Assembly (NCBI GenBank): GCA_036426205.1
Contig: CM071570.1
Span: 52,002,984 to 52,066,983, forward strand
DNA from: Ascaphus truei
Taxonomy: Eukaryota; Chordata; Amphibia; Anura; Ascaphidae
Reading direction: 5' to 3'
DNA: 64,000 nt
Under the pieces are notes generated by a model that was not told the DNA's origin, did not search any database, and saw only the letters and a list, made by a program, of their open reading frames with translations. Made by a program: the position numbers and the translations under genes. This document shows positions 23,661 through 35,236 of the stretch, piece after piece (position 1 is the stretch's first letter; every line of letters starts with the position of its first letter).

Positions 23661-24380
23661 CATGGAATTTATGAGCATGTCTTGCTATTGTGGAAATACA
23701 ATATACATCCCTGACATGCTTAAAAATCCTAACTCGCTATTCACGACTAGTTGTCATCTGAATAAATAGGCATGCTTTGCAATGCTCACATTTAAATGAT
23801 CCAGTCACCTTCTTCTTCAAAGGAACCAAACCACCCACAGAGTAATGGCTATGTATCAAAATGCCTAGTAAACTTTCAGACCTTCTGCAGGTGTATGATT
23901 GTGTCTCCCCAATAAATTATCTTAAATATGGGTCCTGATGTAAAATGAACTAGTATTTCTAAAAGATATGTCTTAAGTGACCGCTTTTTATGGTATATAA
24001 AACTTCAAAATCAACTACATCACACTGATCCTTAGATTCGTTCTCTTTTAGCAGCTTTTGCTCTCTTATAGGTTCTCTCAATACATATTTTACTGTAACC
24101 CCAAGCATGAAAGCAAGCTTTCATTTTAATGGTTTCTGCAGTATCTCAAAAATGTACAGTATATACTGTATGGAGAAATTGCACTTTATGCATAATGCTG
24201 GAAAGTCTACCATCCACTTCCTGTAGTATCTGTACAGCTAAAAATTATTAGATCCAATGCCGTAGTAAACAAATTCAGATGTAGATTCTAATCACATACA
24301 TTTAGAAATAATATAGTTTAATGCTCTATACAGAATTTAAGAGGAATCTCACTCACATTTATGGTTGCTCCAATGGAATC

Positions 24381-24495
24381 ACTGTACTGCAGATCTCTGA
24401 GCTCAGAGAAAGACACAGTAGATGGCTTTTTCTGTACTGCAGATCTCTGAGCTCAGAGAAATACACAGTAGATGGCTTTCACTGTACTGCAGATC
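24381..24495. repeat. 50-bp tandem repeat, 2.3 copies
   Basis: A 50-base unit starting CTGTACTGCAGATCTCTGAG repeats at 24381, 24431 and partly 24481. The first two copies differ at only a few positions. Each full unit contains the palindrome TCTCTGAGCTCAGAGA. It is a local tandem duplication with no coding role. Confidence 0.85.
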
Positions 24496-25628
24496 AGGTG
24501 CCCTTGTTGGAAACTCGTCTCCAATTCTTGCCTCTCTCTTTCCATTGCAGTTCCTCGCAATTGGAAGTAAAACTTGCCAATGAATAGAAAGTAATTGTGA
24601 TTGAGTACAAATTCTAAGAGGTCCAAAATCAATAGCTTATGGGGAAGGAACACCCTGGTATCAAGAAAAAAGTGAACTGCTTTGATATCATAATCATGGT
24701 TGATGTTAGTATATAGCGACTATATGTAGCGTAGATGGGGGGTCGCGGTTAAAATAAAGATTGAGCACCCCTGGTCTAGAGTAATATACTACAGTATAAA
24801 CAATATAAAACATCTTGTGCATCTTTCACATATGATGGTAAAGATGTGATAAACTGGCGTAAAACTTTATTAATATATATACTAGTAGGTTAAATAAAAC
24901 ACCCAATCCCCACCACGATTGGTCGTTTTGGAGGTGATTAACGCAGGAAATTATCACATAACCTTCAGTGCAAGAAGGAGAACATCTTCGCAAAAAGTGG
25001 CACATTGTGGTGTTACGTCCAATCAGAAATGTATTACATACGGTACACAAGAACAGCTGACTAAAACCAAAAGGAAATGATTATTTTTGCTCTGTGTGGA
25101 GGATTCCTACATTACTCTAAAAGCATATGTCTGGTGTATATTTCTGTAACGTGAAACATATAGGGGTATTAAAATCAGAACCTGCTACAATGTCCTTTTT
25201 TGGACCTGCTACAATGTTCTACTGTACCCGGGTACACGCAATTAAAGTACAAGGTGACAATTCCTAACATACAGCAAAAATATAACTTTGCCCAGTTGTG
25301 AAACAATCACTGCAATGAACGAATAGTTGAAAAACAGGACTGGTGAAGCAAATAAGTAAGGCAAGTCACATAGAGAGAAACAGTCCCTCGGTACTGAATT
25401 GGTAAACCTCTTCTATAATTATGTTTACAACATTACAGGCTGTACTGTACAATCACGTTGCCAGACAATGGAGGACTTTATTCCCCTTTTTGCGGGGTCC
25501 ACAATCACACACGGTCACTCACAAGGTTATTTAGGTTATACCTAAACTTGATGTTACTCCATTAAGACCATGAAATATTTTTTCAGCCTCTGGATGGTTG
25601 CAAAAGCTCACTTAGGTATGATTTAACT

Positions 25629-27051
25629 CAGGGGTGAGCAAACTTTTTATGCCGAGCTCCCCTTTTCATCCATAAAATTTCTCGGGCACCCCCTACCTGA
25701 TGTAATCAAAATCACATGAAAAAAAAAAAAAAAAAAACCTTTATTAAATGGTATACAATATAAATCCAAATATGTCTAAATACTTACATATTTCAACAGC
25801 TCGCGCTTGCAAAATTAGGCTGCGTCCACGCTGCCGCTGAGAGCGGTGACATCACCAACTCTCCAAGCATGAGCGCAGGGTGTCCTGCATAATTTTGCAA
25901 GCGTGGATCGGGGCTATTTGTGTGTGTTTATGTGTGTGTGTATTGACTGCTGCTGAGCGCACTTCAAAGTCAATTTTGTTTGTCTCCCCAAGCGCCAAGC
26001 TTGGGAGAGCGTACGTGCACAAGGGCAATACTTTGGGGGGGGAGGGGGCATTCATCCACCTCTTTGCTACCTCCCTTCCCTCTCTCCCAAACACCTTTTT
26101 TTCTTCCTTCCCCTCCCTGCTCTTTGTCTTGCTATCCCATTGTCATCCACACTCCTACCTAGAGTATTATTTATTTTTTTCCGTTTTCAATGTTCTGTTT
26201 TCACTTTTTTTTATTATTATTTCTGTACATTCATAGTATGACTGATATAGTGGCAGCCTACCCTTTCACTTGCAGAGGATCGCAGCGAAGCAGGTTGCCA
26301 GCGGAGGAGAGCAGGACCACAGCGCTATTGCAGGGCAGACACCGGGAGGGGTGTTTGACTTCACCGTGCTCCTCCCCGTACCTCCGAAGCCTCTGCGCGT
26401 GCGCGCACACACCATCACGTTGCCGCCACCTGCACTATCCTGTTCAGCCACCCGCACACATCTTCGGCTGCCCGCCCGTGCACATCTTCTTGGCCGCCCC
26501 TCGCGTACAGCTTGTGTGTCCTCCCGCGCACAGCGTCTGCCGGCCCGCGCACCCAGTTTTCACCACACACCGCCTGCGCCCCCTAAATAATCTTGCGCCT
26601 CATTTCACCCCCAGTTTGCGCGCCACTGCATTACAACACACACTCTCTCAATTAATCAATCACCACATACACACACAATCACACTCACCACATACACTCA
26701 ATCAATACCCCCCACACACACACACAATCCCCACACACACACACACTCAATCCCCCCCCCACACACACACAAGGGGGGGGGGGGGGGGGCGACATGCTCC
26801 GATCTCCCAACCCCCCATGCTGCTGAAAACTGGTGCGGGAAGCATACAGGAAGAGAAGGAGGGGCTGTCTGTGTGCAGAGAGAAGCTCCGTCCCCTCTGC
26901 AAGACAGACACATAGAAGCAGCAGCACAGAGCTTCTGGCCGCCTGTGCACAGCTCTGCCCGCCCCAAGGTTTCCCTGCAAGCAGCCCGCGCCCCCCCTAC
27001 ATAATCTTGCGCCCCCCCAAGGAGGCGCACCCCCCATTTTGCACACCGCTG
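25629..27051. mobile_element. Non-autonomous hAT element with perfect 8-bp TSD
   Basis: The element runs from CAGGGGTGAGCAAACT at the left to CATTTTGCACACCGCTG at the right (inverted ends, 12 of 16 matching). It is flanked on both sides by ATTTAACT (25621-25628 and 27052-27059), an exact 8-bp target duplication as hAT transposases make. The 1.4-kb interior is GC-rich on the right half, with CA-rich microsatellite (26640-26775), a run of about 19 G (26774-26791) and words such as CCCGCGCACAGC. No transposase is recognisable. The long frames across 26190-26915 and on the opposite strand are low-complexity artefacts. Confidence 0.85.
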
Positions 27052-27129
27052 ATTTAACTAACAGCATTATTTTTCAGGCGTTGCTTCCCCCTCTTTCTCA
27101 ACTTGAGTTAAAGACCTATTTCAGGGCCT

Positions 27130-28215
27130 GGACTGGAATGACGCTAAGACATACTTAACATCATGTCTCCATCTTTGCTGATGATACTAAATTGTGTAAG
27201 GTAATAGAATCAGAGCAGGATGTAATTTCTCTTCAGAAGGACTTGGAGAGACTGGAAACGTGGGCAGGTAAATGGCAAATGAGGTTTAATATAGATAAAT
27301 GTAAGGTTATGCATTTGGGATGCAAGAATAAAAAGGCGACTAACAAATGAAATGGAGATATATTGGGGGAATCCTTGAGGGAGAAGGATTTAGGAGTGCT
27401 TGTAGACAACAGGCTTAGCAATAGTTCCCAGTGTCATGCAGTAGCTGCAAAGGCAAACAAGATCTTATCTTGCATCAAACGGGCAATGGATGGAAGGGAA
27501 GTAAACATAATTATGCCCCTTTACAAAGCATTAGTAAGACCACACCTTGAATATGGAGTAAAATTTTGGGCACCAATCCTAAGAATAGACATTATGGAAC
27601 TAGAGAGAGTGCAGAGAAGAGCCACCAAATTAATAAAGGGGATGGACAATCTAATTTATGAGGAGAGGCTAGCTAAATTACATTTATTTACATTAGAAAA
27701 GAGGCGTCTAAGAGGGGATATGATAACTATATACAAATATATTCGGGGACAATACAAGGAGCTTTCAAAAGAACTATTCATCCCACGGGCAGTACTAAGG
27801 ACTCGGGGCCATCCCTTAAGGTTGGAGGAAATGAAATTTCACCAGCAACAAAGGAAATGGTTCTTTACATCAAGGAGTAAAAATGTGGAATTCATTACCC
27901 ATGGAGACTGTGATGGCAGATACAATAGATTTGTTCAAAAAAAAGTTGGACATCTTTTTAGATGGGAAAGGTATACAGGGATATACCAAATAAGTATATA
28001 TGGGAAGGATTTTGATCCAGGGATTAATCCGATTGCCAATTCTTGGAGTCAGGAAGGAATTAATTTTTCCCTTTAATGGGGTTTTTTGTTTGCCTTCCTC
28101 TGGATCAATAAGTAAGTATAGATATAGGATAAAGTATCTGTTGTCTAAATTTAGCATAGGTTGAACTTGATGGACCTATGTCTTTTTTCAACCTCATCTA
28201 CTATGTAACTATGTA
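27130..28215 (+). mobile_element. CR1-clade LINE, 3' part
   Basis: The 3' kilobase of a CR1 LINE on the + strand: reverse-transcriptase C-terminal coding sequence, a short 3' UTR (TAGCATAGGTTGAACTTGAT, GGACCTATGTC, TTTTTCAACCTCATCTAC) and an 8-bp tail (ATGTAACT repeated, 28202-28219). The tail is the CR1 hallmark. A second copy of the same family lies in reverse at 30163-31950. The 5' end is truncated, as usual for CR1. Confidence 0.9.
27363..28076 (+). pseudogene. CR1 reverse-transcriptase C-terminal region
   Basis: An uninterrupted 237-codon frame with CR1 C-terminal motifs: EKDLGVLVDNRLSNSSQC, YKALVRPHLEYGVKFWAP, LERVQRRATKLIKGM, LHLFTLEKRRLRGDMI. The polymerase domain with its YADD-type box lies upstream; only part of the region before it remains (about 27145-27355), in another frame and containing ADDTKLCKV and FNIDKCKVMHLG. 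The frame is a LINE relic and not a host gene. The ATG at its start is incidental. Confidence 0.85.
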
Positions 28216-28639
28216 ACTATATGTTATTGGAATATAAAGCCATGTTATGCTACAATAACAGGACTCTATGCCTATGCTAACGAGATGCAGAATGGCCCTA
28301 AGGTTTTATTTTTGCATATATCTAGCTATGAGGATACTTCCAGTCCAGTTTTAGGTAATGTCACTTTATACACCCTAACTTAATAAAGCTTGGTGCTTCT
28401 AATCCCAAGTGTTCTACACAGTTTTTGGTGCTCCTTACACATTGTTCATACGCAATCAAATGTAATAAAAAAATTAATAAAAAAAACGAATCGACCTTCA
28501 GTAGACTCATGAGCGTTGACATTTATTGCATATATATTCGGACCCTAGAGATTTAAGAAGTGTGATTTTTAGCAAAGGTTTTTGGCTAGATGTTAGTCAA
28601 GATGCCCATTCTTTTAAAAACTTAGTACCAGATCCACAG

Positions 28640-28870
28640 ATGTCGGTAAAGGATTTAATGAGGCGTTAACCTAAGTTAACACCTTGTTACACGTATCGTC
28701 AAAGCTCATGTAATATTCGTAGTGTTAAGTGCTGTTATCTCATCTTGAAAAAGGTCCAACGTGGGGACAGAAACGTTGATGAAATGTTTGTAATCATGCA
28801 ATAAATTTGATAAGATTTTTTCATGAGTCAACTGGAGTGCTGGATTCCTGTTCTAGAATTCTATACTACA
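28640..28870 (+). mobile_element. Retroelement tail with hammerhead-like motif
   Basis: A segment ending ATGCAATAAATTTGATAAG, then ATGAGTCAACTGGAGTGCTGG. It contains the hairpin motif at 28740-28782. The arrangement of hairpin motif, GAAACGTTGATG, an AATAAA-like stretch and GGAGTGCTGG is shared with other repeats of this window and recalls Penelope-like elements. The borders are uncertain and no protein domain is present. Confidence 0.4.
28740..28782 (+). ncRNA. Hammerhead-ribozyme-like motif
   Basis: TCATC, TTGAAAA, hairpin GTCC...GGAC, A, GAAAC GTT, GATGA. TCATC (28740-28744) is the exact complement of GATGA (28778-28782) and forms stem I. GTCC/GGAC (28754-28757 and 28765-28768) is stem II, and GAAA is at 28770-28773. 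The core box deviates from CUGANGA (TTGAAAA), and the stem III loop seems to have lost a CG. The fold is plausible but the copy is probably inactive. Confidence 0.4.
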
Positions 28871-29073
28871 CCAATCTGATGTTTCACATTACGTACACCG
28901 TGGGTCAGGGCTGGACTTTGACCTTCTGTGGCCCTAAGCTATGTCAAGTTTAAGAGGCCTCAACAATTAGAATTTGATTTCTTATTCTGACCGAAGGGAC
29001 CATTGAAAATATAAGCATGAAACTGAAATGAATGAAGGCATACTGGCATTGTTCTATAGAAAGACGACAGTGT

Positions 29074-29320
29074 AAATAATAATAATTATAATAATAATAG
29101 AATGTTCTTGTATAGCGCTGCTAGTTTTACATAGAACTTTACAGAGACATTTTGCAGGCACAGGTCCTATGTTTTTGGTGCCTGAGGCACAGGGGCGATA
29201 AAGTGCGATAAAGTGACTTGCCCGAGGTCACAAGGAGCAAACATGGGAATTGAGTCAGGTTCCCCTGCTTTAAACTCAGTGCCAGAGTCAGTGTCTTTAC
29301 TCACTGAGCCGCTCATTCTC
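29074..29320 (-). repeat. tRNA-derived SINE with L2-like tail (copy 2)
   Basis: Same family and orientation as 11431-11675. On the - strand it starts GAGCGGCTCAGTGAGTAAAG, has a decayed B box (GACTCAATTCC), then CCTTGTGACCTCGGGCAAG, and ends in an ATTATTATT-type tail at 29074-29100. Confidence 0.75.
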
Positions 29321-30162
29321 TAAATGAACAGTGTTTGCACATCACATTAATTTTAATATTAAAACATTTTCTTTCGTGATTTTTGGAGATATACATCCCA
29401 GACCTCATATAGGATGCATCATCTTCATACTATCATCATCATAGCTGTATACAGTTCCTAGCACCACGCATTATACTCCTGTGATTTTTGGAGAGCAAAG
29501 TCACTGACGATATCTGCAAATGATAAGCTACCAAGTTTGTCATTTTTGATGCATATTGTCATATTTGAATGAAAATATTCATATTTATAGAGAATCTTCT
29601 TTTTCCCATATCTTCTTTATTTATCATCCAATTTTAAAACTTGAAATACATTTAAAAAAATTCTATTTTTGAGGCCCTAAGCTGTAGCTTAGTTAGTTTA
29701 TGCGTAAATCCGGCACTGTCCATGGCAGGATAGTCTGAATTCAACTGGATTTTGTGAGTTCCCCTTTCATCTATGTGTTATACAGTAAGTGCTGTTTTCG
29801 GCCATAAAGGGCATTGTATTAACTATAATGGCCATTAGTGTTAATGATAAAGGACCATACCTGTGATCTATGGTAATTTGGATATACAAAGTATATTCAA
29901 ATTACTTGAATTAGCATAAATGCCACTCTCGCTCACTCTCCAATAGCAAAGCACATATTTCAGTGGTCTGGATGGTAAGAAAGACTTAACGCAAGTCATG
30001 TTATTTGAACATAATGCAAGCAAATTAAACATGGCATTAAGCATATGGTAATCAAATATACAGTGGCAGTTGTTTTTGCATATAATTAGCTTTGTGGATA
30101 TGCATTAACCTCAGGGAAAATAACATCAGTTAATGATTTTAATAACGTCTCATTATTAGCAC

Positions 30163-31950
30163 TACGTTACATTGTTACAGTACATCGTTGCATCGTTACA
30201 TCGTTGCATCGATGAGGTTGAAAAAAAACATATGTCCATCAAGTTCAACCTATGCTACATTTAAACGACAGATACTTATATTTTTTGTAGCACTTTTCCT
30301 CCCTCCCTAAGTGAGATGTGTGGCTACTGGTGTACTCTGGTGCTGGTGCATACCTGTTTGGTAGAACAGAAGGCCGGAGAACTGTGCGGTGGTATGCGGA
30401 TACATCAGGACAGGCTCTCAGAGATGGTTCTTCGGTAATCAGTTCAGCGCCTTCATCCTGTGAGGATCCTGGAGCTGCCAGGATAGTCCTGACAGGCCAC
30501 TCTTCTTGTATGCTCAAGTAGCAAGCATCACACCATGGATGATATAACTGGGTTTATTTGATACAGCACATCAATACAGGTTCCATTCCCTGAAGGCAGT
30601 ACCCCGGGCTTGAGGCCCTGAGCACCCCTCCTTAGCATACCTTACCCCCTAACAGGGCAAGGCCTCAGCCCACTCCTGTCCAGGAGAGACTTGCTGCTGT
30701 GTCCTCATAGCATGGAGGGCAGCACAGAACTAACTCCCAGAACCCCCGTTCCAACCTCCAGAGGGAAACCCCCTCCTTCCCAGGGGAGTGGCCTGCAAGC
30801 CGGCCTTCCATCATCATAGCCCCCCCCCCCCTGTAACACCAGGCTACTCCTGAAACCTATAAGTTACCACACACACAACAATATAACCGTGCCCTAAAGG
30901 ATTTACTCCCAACACTGCCCACTCTCCACTGGGACCTACAGTGCTAGAGGGGCCAGGGAAGCAGTAGTCCAAGGGGACTTGGCCACATCGTATTCACAGT
31001 ATTTTTATCAAGAAGAAGGCAAACAAAGCACCGCAGTAAAACATCATCCAATAATGTCTCATAAGGGGAAAAATAAATTCCTTCCTGACAAATAATGGCA
31101 ATCAGATTACTTCCTGGATCAACATACTTCCCATGTTTACTTATTTACTTATTTGGTATATCCACGTTTACCATTCCTTTCTAAAAAGATGTCCAACCTT
31201 TTATTGAGATATCTATTGTATCTGCCATCACAGTCTCTATGGGTAATGATTTTCACATTTGAATTACTCTTACTCTAAAAAAAAAAAACCTTTATTTGGT
31301 TTCTGGTGAAATCTCCTTTCCTCTAACCTTAAGGGATGACCCCGTGTCGATCGTACTGCCTTTGGGATCAAAAGATTTTTTTTTTTAAAAGCTCCAGGTA
31401 TAGACCCCAAATATATTAGTATTTGCTGTAGTTATCTAAGACAACTCATTTCTAATGTAAACAAATCTAATTTAGCTAGTCTCTCCTCATAACTCAAATT
31501 TTCAATTCCCTTTATTAATTTGATGGCTCTTCTCTGCACTTTTTCTAGTTCCATAATGTCTTTTTTATGTAGTGGTGCCCAAAACTGTACTCAATATTCA
31601 AGGTGTGGTCTTACAAACGCTTTATATAGTGACATAATCATACTTCCCTTTCAAAAATACGTCGTTTAATGCAACATAAGATCTTATTTGCTTATGCTGC
31701 TACTGCCTGACATGGGGCACTATTACTAAGCCTGCTATCTACAAGCACTCCTAAATCCTTCTCCACCAAGTATTTACCTATTTTTGCCCCATTTAATTTG
31801 TAAGTTACATGTTTATTCTGGTTTCCTAAATGCATAACCTTACATTTATCTGTATTAAACCTCATCTGATATTTACTTGCCCACGTTACAAGTCCATCCA
31901 CATCCTTCTGGAGAGAAATTACACTCTGCTTTAATTTTTCTACCTTACAC
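30163..31950 (-). mobile_element. CR1-clade LINE copy, interrupted by an LTR-like insertion
   Basis: Reverse-oriented copy of the CR1 at 27130-28215. Coding remnants on the - strand include SLQKDVDGLVTWASKYQMRF and EKDLGVLVDSRLSNSAPCQ (31950-31692), followed by frameshifted downstream coding sequence to about 31180. The 3' end (GCATAGGTTGAACTTGATGG, read on -) and the variable tail (ATGCAACG/ATGTAACG units) lie at 30163-30260. A 0.7-kb foreign segment (30286-30998) splits the 3' UTR. The element ends at 31953, right against the Harbinger-type element. Confidence 0.85.
30286..30998 (-). mobile_element. LTR-like insertion (possible solo LTR)
   Basis: Comparison with the intact CR1 at 28090-28130 shows that about 713 bp is inserted here. 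On the - strand the insert begins TGTGAATACGATGTGGCC and ends GGAAAAGTGCTACA, i.e. TG...CA, and it contains AATAAACCCAGTTATATC as a possible poly(A) signal. That is the form of a retroviral-type LTR. The flanks are T-rich on the + strand (TATTTTT on each side), so I could not define an exact duplication. There is no internal gag or pol. The class is tentative. Confidence 0.45.
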
Positions 31951-31956
31951 AATTTA

Positions 31957-34900
31957 GGGGCCTATTCTATAAGCCTTCATAAAAAAATCGCTGTGCCGTT
32001 TAAATCGCCAGTTTTTTTAGTGTTGCTCTCAAGGTATTCAGAAAGCTTCGATTACCTGTGATAGCAAAAATCCCAAAACGGGTGAGTAGCCGGCGACGTG
32101 ATGATCGCCTCTCTGAAAATGCCACACCTGGCGATTTCTTTAAGCTGCAGAGAGAACTGCAGAGAGAGCCAGCTCTCCCGGCGCATAACTCGCTAGCGAT
32201 CAAAACTTTTTAATATAAAATGTAATACTAGTGTAGATGAGCAGGGGGTGTCCAGAGCACAACTGCGCTGATTTGAGGTCCGGGGACCCCCTGCTTCCCA
32301 AGATACTCCCATGGTTACGTGACGTGGGACATTTAAATGCATAGGAGATACCGGCACTCCATAACACGGCCTCTATCTCGGGAAGCAGGATGTCCCCGGA
32401 CCTCAAATCAACACGGTTCTGCTCCAGAGACCCCCTGCTCATCTACACTAGTAATACATTTTTTATTAAAAAAGCTTAATTACTATAGCGGCTGGCTAAG
32501 GCTAGCTAGTTAGACCTCCGAAGCCTGTTTCTTCGGGCAGAGGGGGTGGATGAAGGGGGTAGTAGTCCCAGGGTGGGTGATTAGGCCTGCCTGGAAGGTT
32601 AACCCCTTCACTACCATAGCAATGGAACCGCTATGGTAATGGTAGGGTTACCCAGTCCCGCTACCCCCGGTAGGCCTAAACAACCATGCTTGGGGCTACT
32701 ACCCCTTTCACCCAATCCCTCTACCCCCAAGAAACAAAAATAAACACAACAACCCTACTACCCACCTCCTCTACCCCCAACAATCTCCCCAAATACATAC
32801 AGTACAGTAGTGGGCAAAATGACTATTATCCACATATGGATAATAGTGCATTGCCAGCATAAACAAAGTAAATAAAATGTTCAACTTACCCCTGCCATCA
32901 TGAAGGGCATCCTCATCAGCATACTCAAAGGCCATGTCCTCTGTTGCCAGAAAGAATACATGAAAAAATACAATCTAATGGCCCCTAACCCCTTAATCAC
33001 CTTAGCGGTTAATAACCACTATAGTATTTAAGGGGTTTACCCCCGTCCCATGCTACACACCTGAGAGGCTTAAGCACCCACCCCGGGCCCACTATACCCA
33101 CGCTGTACCCATATAATTTGGGCATGATAAGCAGTCAATGGTCACCCTAATAAAAAAGCATGAAGGCCAAAAATGCACAATAATAAAATATATACACAAG
33201 CACCTAAACACCCTAATTCAAGAAATAAAAGCACTAGCCAACCAATTAAATACATAAATAAAAGCACTAGACAACTATCCAATTAAAAAAATAAAAGCAC
33301 TAACCAACAAAATAATTAATGAATTGAAACCACTAGCCAACAAATCAATTAATTACTAAAACTACTAGGCAACACATCAATTAAAACTAGTAATCCAACA
33401 AAATAAATAATTAAATTAAAACGCTAAACAACTGAAAAATGAAATAAAAACAAGCCATCCAAATTACAAACAATTTAAGCCAAACAATAAACAGAAATAG
33501 AAAAAATAACAGTAAATAGAAAACAAGTATTTGCCAAAAAATTCATTGGCTATCACGTATTTATCTGTACCCTAAAGGGGCACAGATGAATACTTTAGCA
33601 GTCAATGGGCACAGAAAAACATAACAAGAAAAAATACAATAAAAAAACCTGAAAGAAGGACATTTAAATACATTCAATATTTTTCTTACCTTTAGAAGCG
33701 TAGGCCCTCCGAATCCTGGCGATTCTGCAAGCTTTCGTACCGCGACATCATCAAAGTAAATCCAACGCCATCCACCTTGAAGTTCCGGAACAGGTAACAA
33801 AATCTTCTGTCACTTTCTTCTATGTTCTTCTGTCATTATTTCTTTGCATTCAAACTGAATGGGACTGCAGGAACCCCCGCTGTGTTAATCCGATGGGCCA
33901 CTAGTCTGGCTGCAGAAATCTCACATAAATGATGCAGCGTTACTGTGAGATAGCCACAGTATTTTCCCAGGCAAGTGGTCGGATACTGGTGGCAACATCG
34001 GCAGGTAAATGTCTGTTTTTCAGGTTTTTTTAATTGTATTTTTTTCTTGTTATGTTTTTCATTGCCCATTTACTGCTAATGTATTAATCTTTGCCTCTTT
34101 AGGGTACAGATAAATACAGTGATAGCCAATGCATTTTTTTGGCAAATACTTGTTTACTATTTACTGTTATTTATTTTTTATTTCTGTTTATTGTTTGGCT
34201 TAAATTGTTTGTATTTATTTGAATGTATGCATATGTTTTATTTTTAGGTACAGGATTTATACCGCAGGCCAGCGGGGACACCTGGATACCCACGTGGACC
34301 ACCCGAGGGCCCCCAGACACCTGTGGGGATCACCCGAGGACCCCTAGACACCTGCGGGGAGCACCTGGGGACCCCTGTGGGGCCCCCAGACACCCACGGG
34401 GACCACCTGGAGGCCCACGGACATTCACAGGGACCACCTGAGGACCCCCGCCGGCCTCTGGCATCAATGCTGTGCCAAAAAAATTCTAAAAATGTTTTTA
34501 TGTGGGGTCACAGAGGGTGGGTTGTGAATTGATGGTTAGTACATATTGTAATGTTTATTGGGAGCAGAAGGCGTGAGTGAAGGGCCAAGTACCCGCTTCA
34601 CTCACCCCCTTTGCTCTCAATAAACCTGCTATTGTGTCTAAACCACTTCATTGCCTTAGCGGCTATCGGCTAAAGTAATGAAGCTGCTTTAATGTAATTT
34701 TTATTTATATTGTTCGTGAGCAGGGGGTCTCCTGAGCTGAACCACTTTGGTTTCTGCCTCAGAGAACCCCTGCTTCCTGAGTTATAGGCCACGGTATGGG
34801 GCATTGGGTGCCGGTATCGCTGCCATTTTTAAATCGTCCACGTCACATGATCGTGGGAATAAAATGCAGAGGAGATACCTGCACCCCATAATGGGGCCTG

Positions 34901-35236
34901 TATCTTGGGAAGCAGGAGGTCCCCGGACCTCAAATCAACGCAGTTCTGCTCCGGAGACCTCCTACTCTTCTACACAAGTAATATAATGTATATAAAAAAA
35001 CATTAATTTCGGGCGAGATTTGCGCATGGAGAGCTCTCTCTCTCTGCAGCAGAAAGAACTCGCCGGGTGAGCCCTTTTCAGAGAGACGATCATCACGTCG
35101 CCGGCTACTCGCCAGTTTTGCAAATGCTGCTATCACAGGTATTCTGGGCTTTCTGCATACCGTGATAGCAATGCTGTCAAAACTGGCAATTTAAAAAGCC
35201 CAGCGATTTTTTTTATCGCGCTTAGTGCATAGGCCC
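31957..35236. mobile_element. 3.3-kb foldback Harbinger-type element
   Basis: The ends are GGGGCCTATTCTATAAGCC (left) and the complement of GGGCCTATGCACTAAGC (right), flanked by TTA (31954-31956 and 35237-35239). Almost the whole element is an imperfect palindrome. The left terminal block (to about 32450) matches the right terminal block (34700-35236) in reverse. The 33480-33660 region (AATAACAGTAAATAGAAAAC, ACAAGTATTTGCC) matches 34010-34220 in reverse. No transposase is seen. TTA duplications and GGGCCT termini are typical of PIF/Harbinger. The GGACCACC-rich frame at 34260-34440 is a local tandem repeat. Confidence 0.7.
34262..34450. repeat. Tandem repeat inside the foldback element
   Basis: Loose tandem units of about 36 bp built on CACCCGAGGACCCC, AGACACCTGCGGGG and related words. 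It sits on the right arm of the palindrome only, so it arose after the palindrome formed. The Pro/Gly-rich frames it produces are artefacts. Confidence 0.6.

Noticed and set aside
24381..24495. CRISPR-like array
   Set aside because: It is a head-to-tail tandem repeat without spacers in a vertebrate genome.
26190..26915. A 241-codon open frame (+)
   Set aside because: It runs through CA-repeat and Pro/His/Thr low-complexity DNA inside a hAT element with well-defined ends. Similar frames exist on the opposite strand, and there is no domain or splice context.
27363..28076. A 237-codon open frame as a host gene
   Set aside because: The residues are those of a CR1 LINE reverse-transcriptase C-terminus, followed by the CR1 3' UTR and tail.
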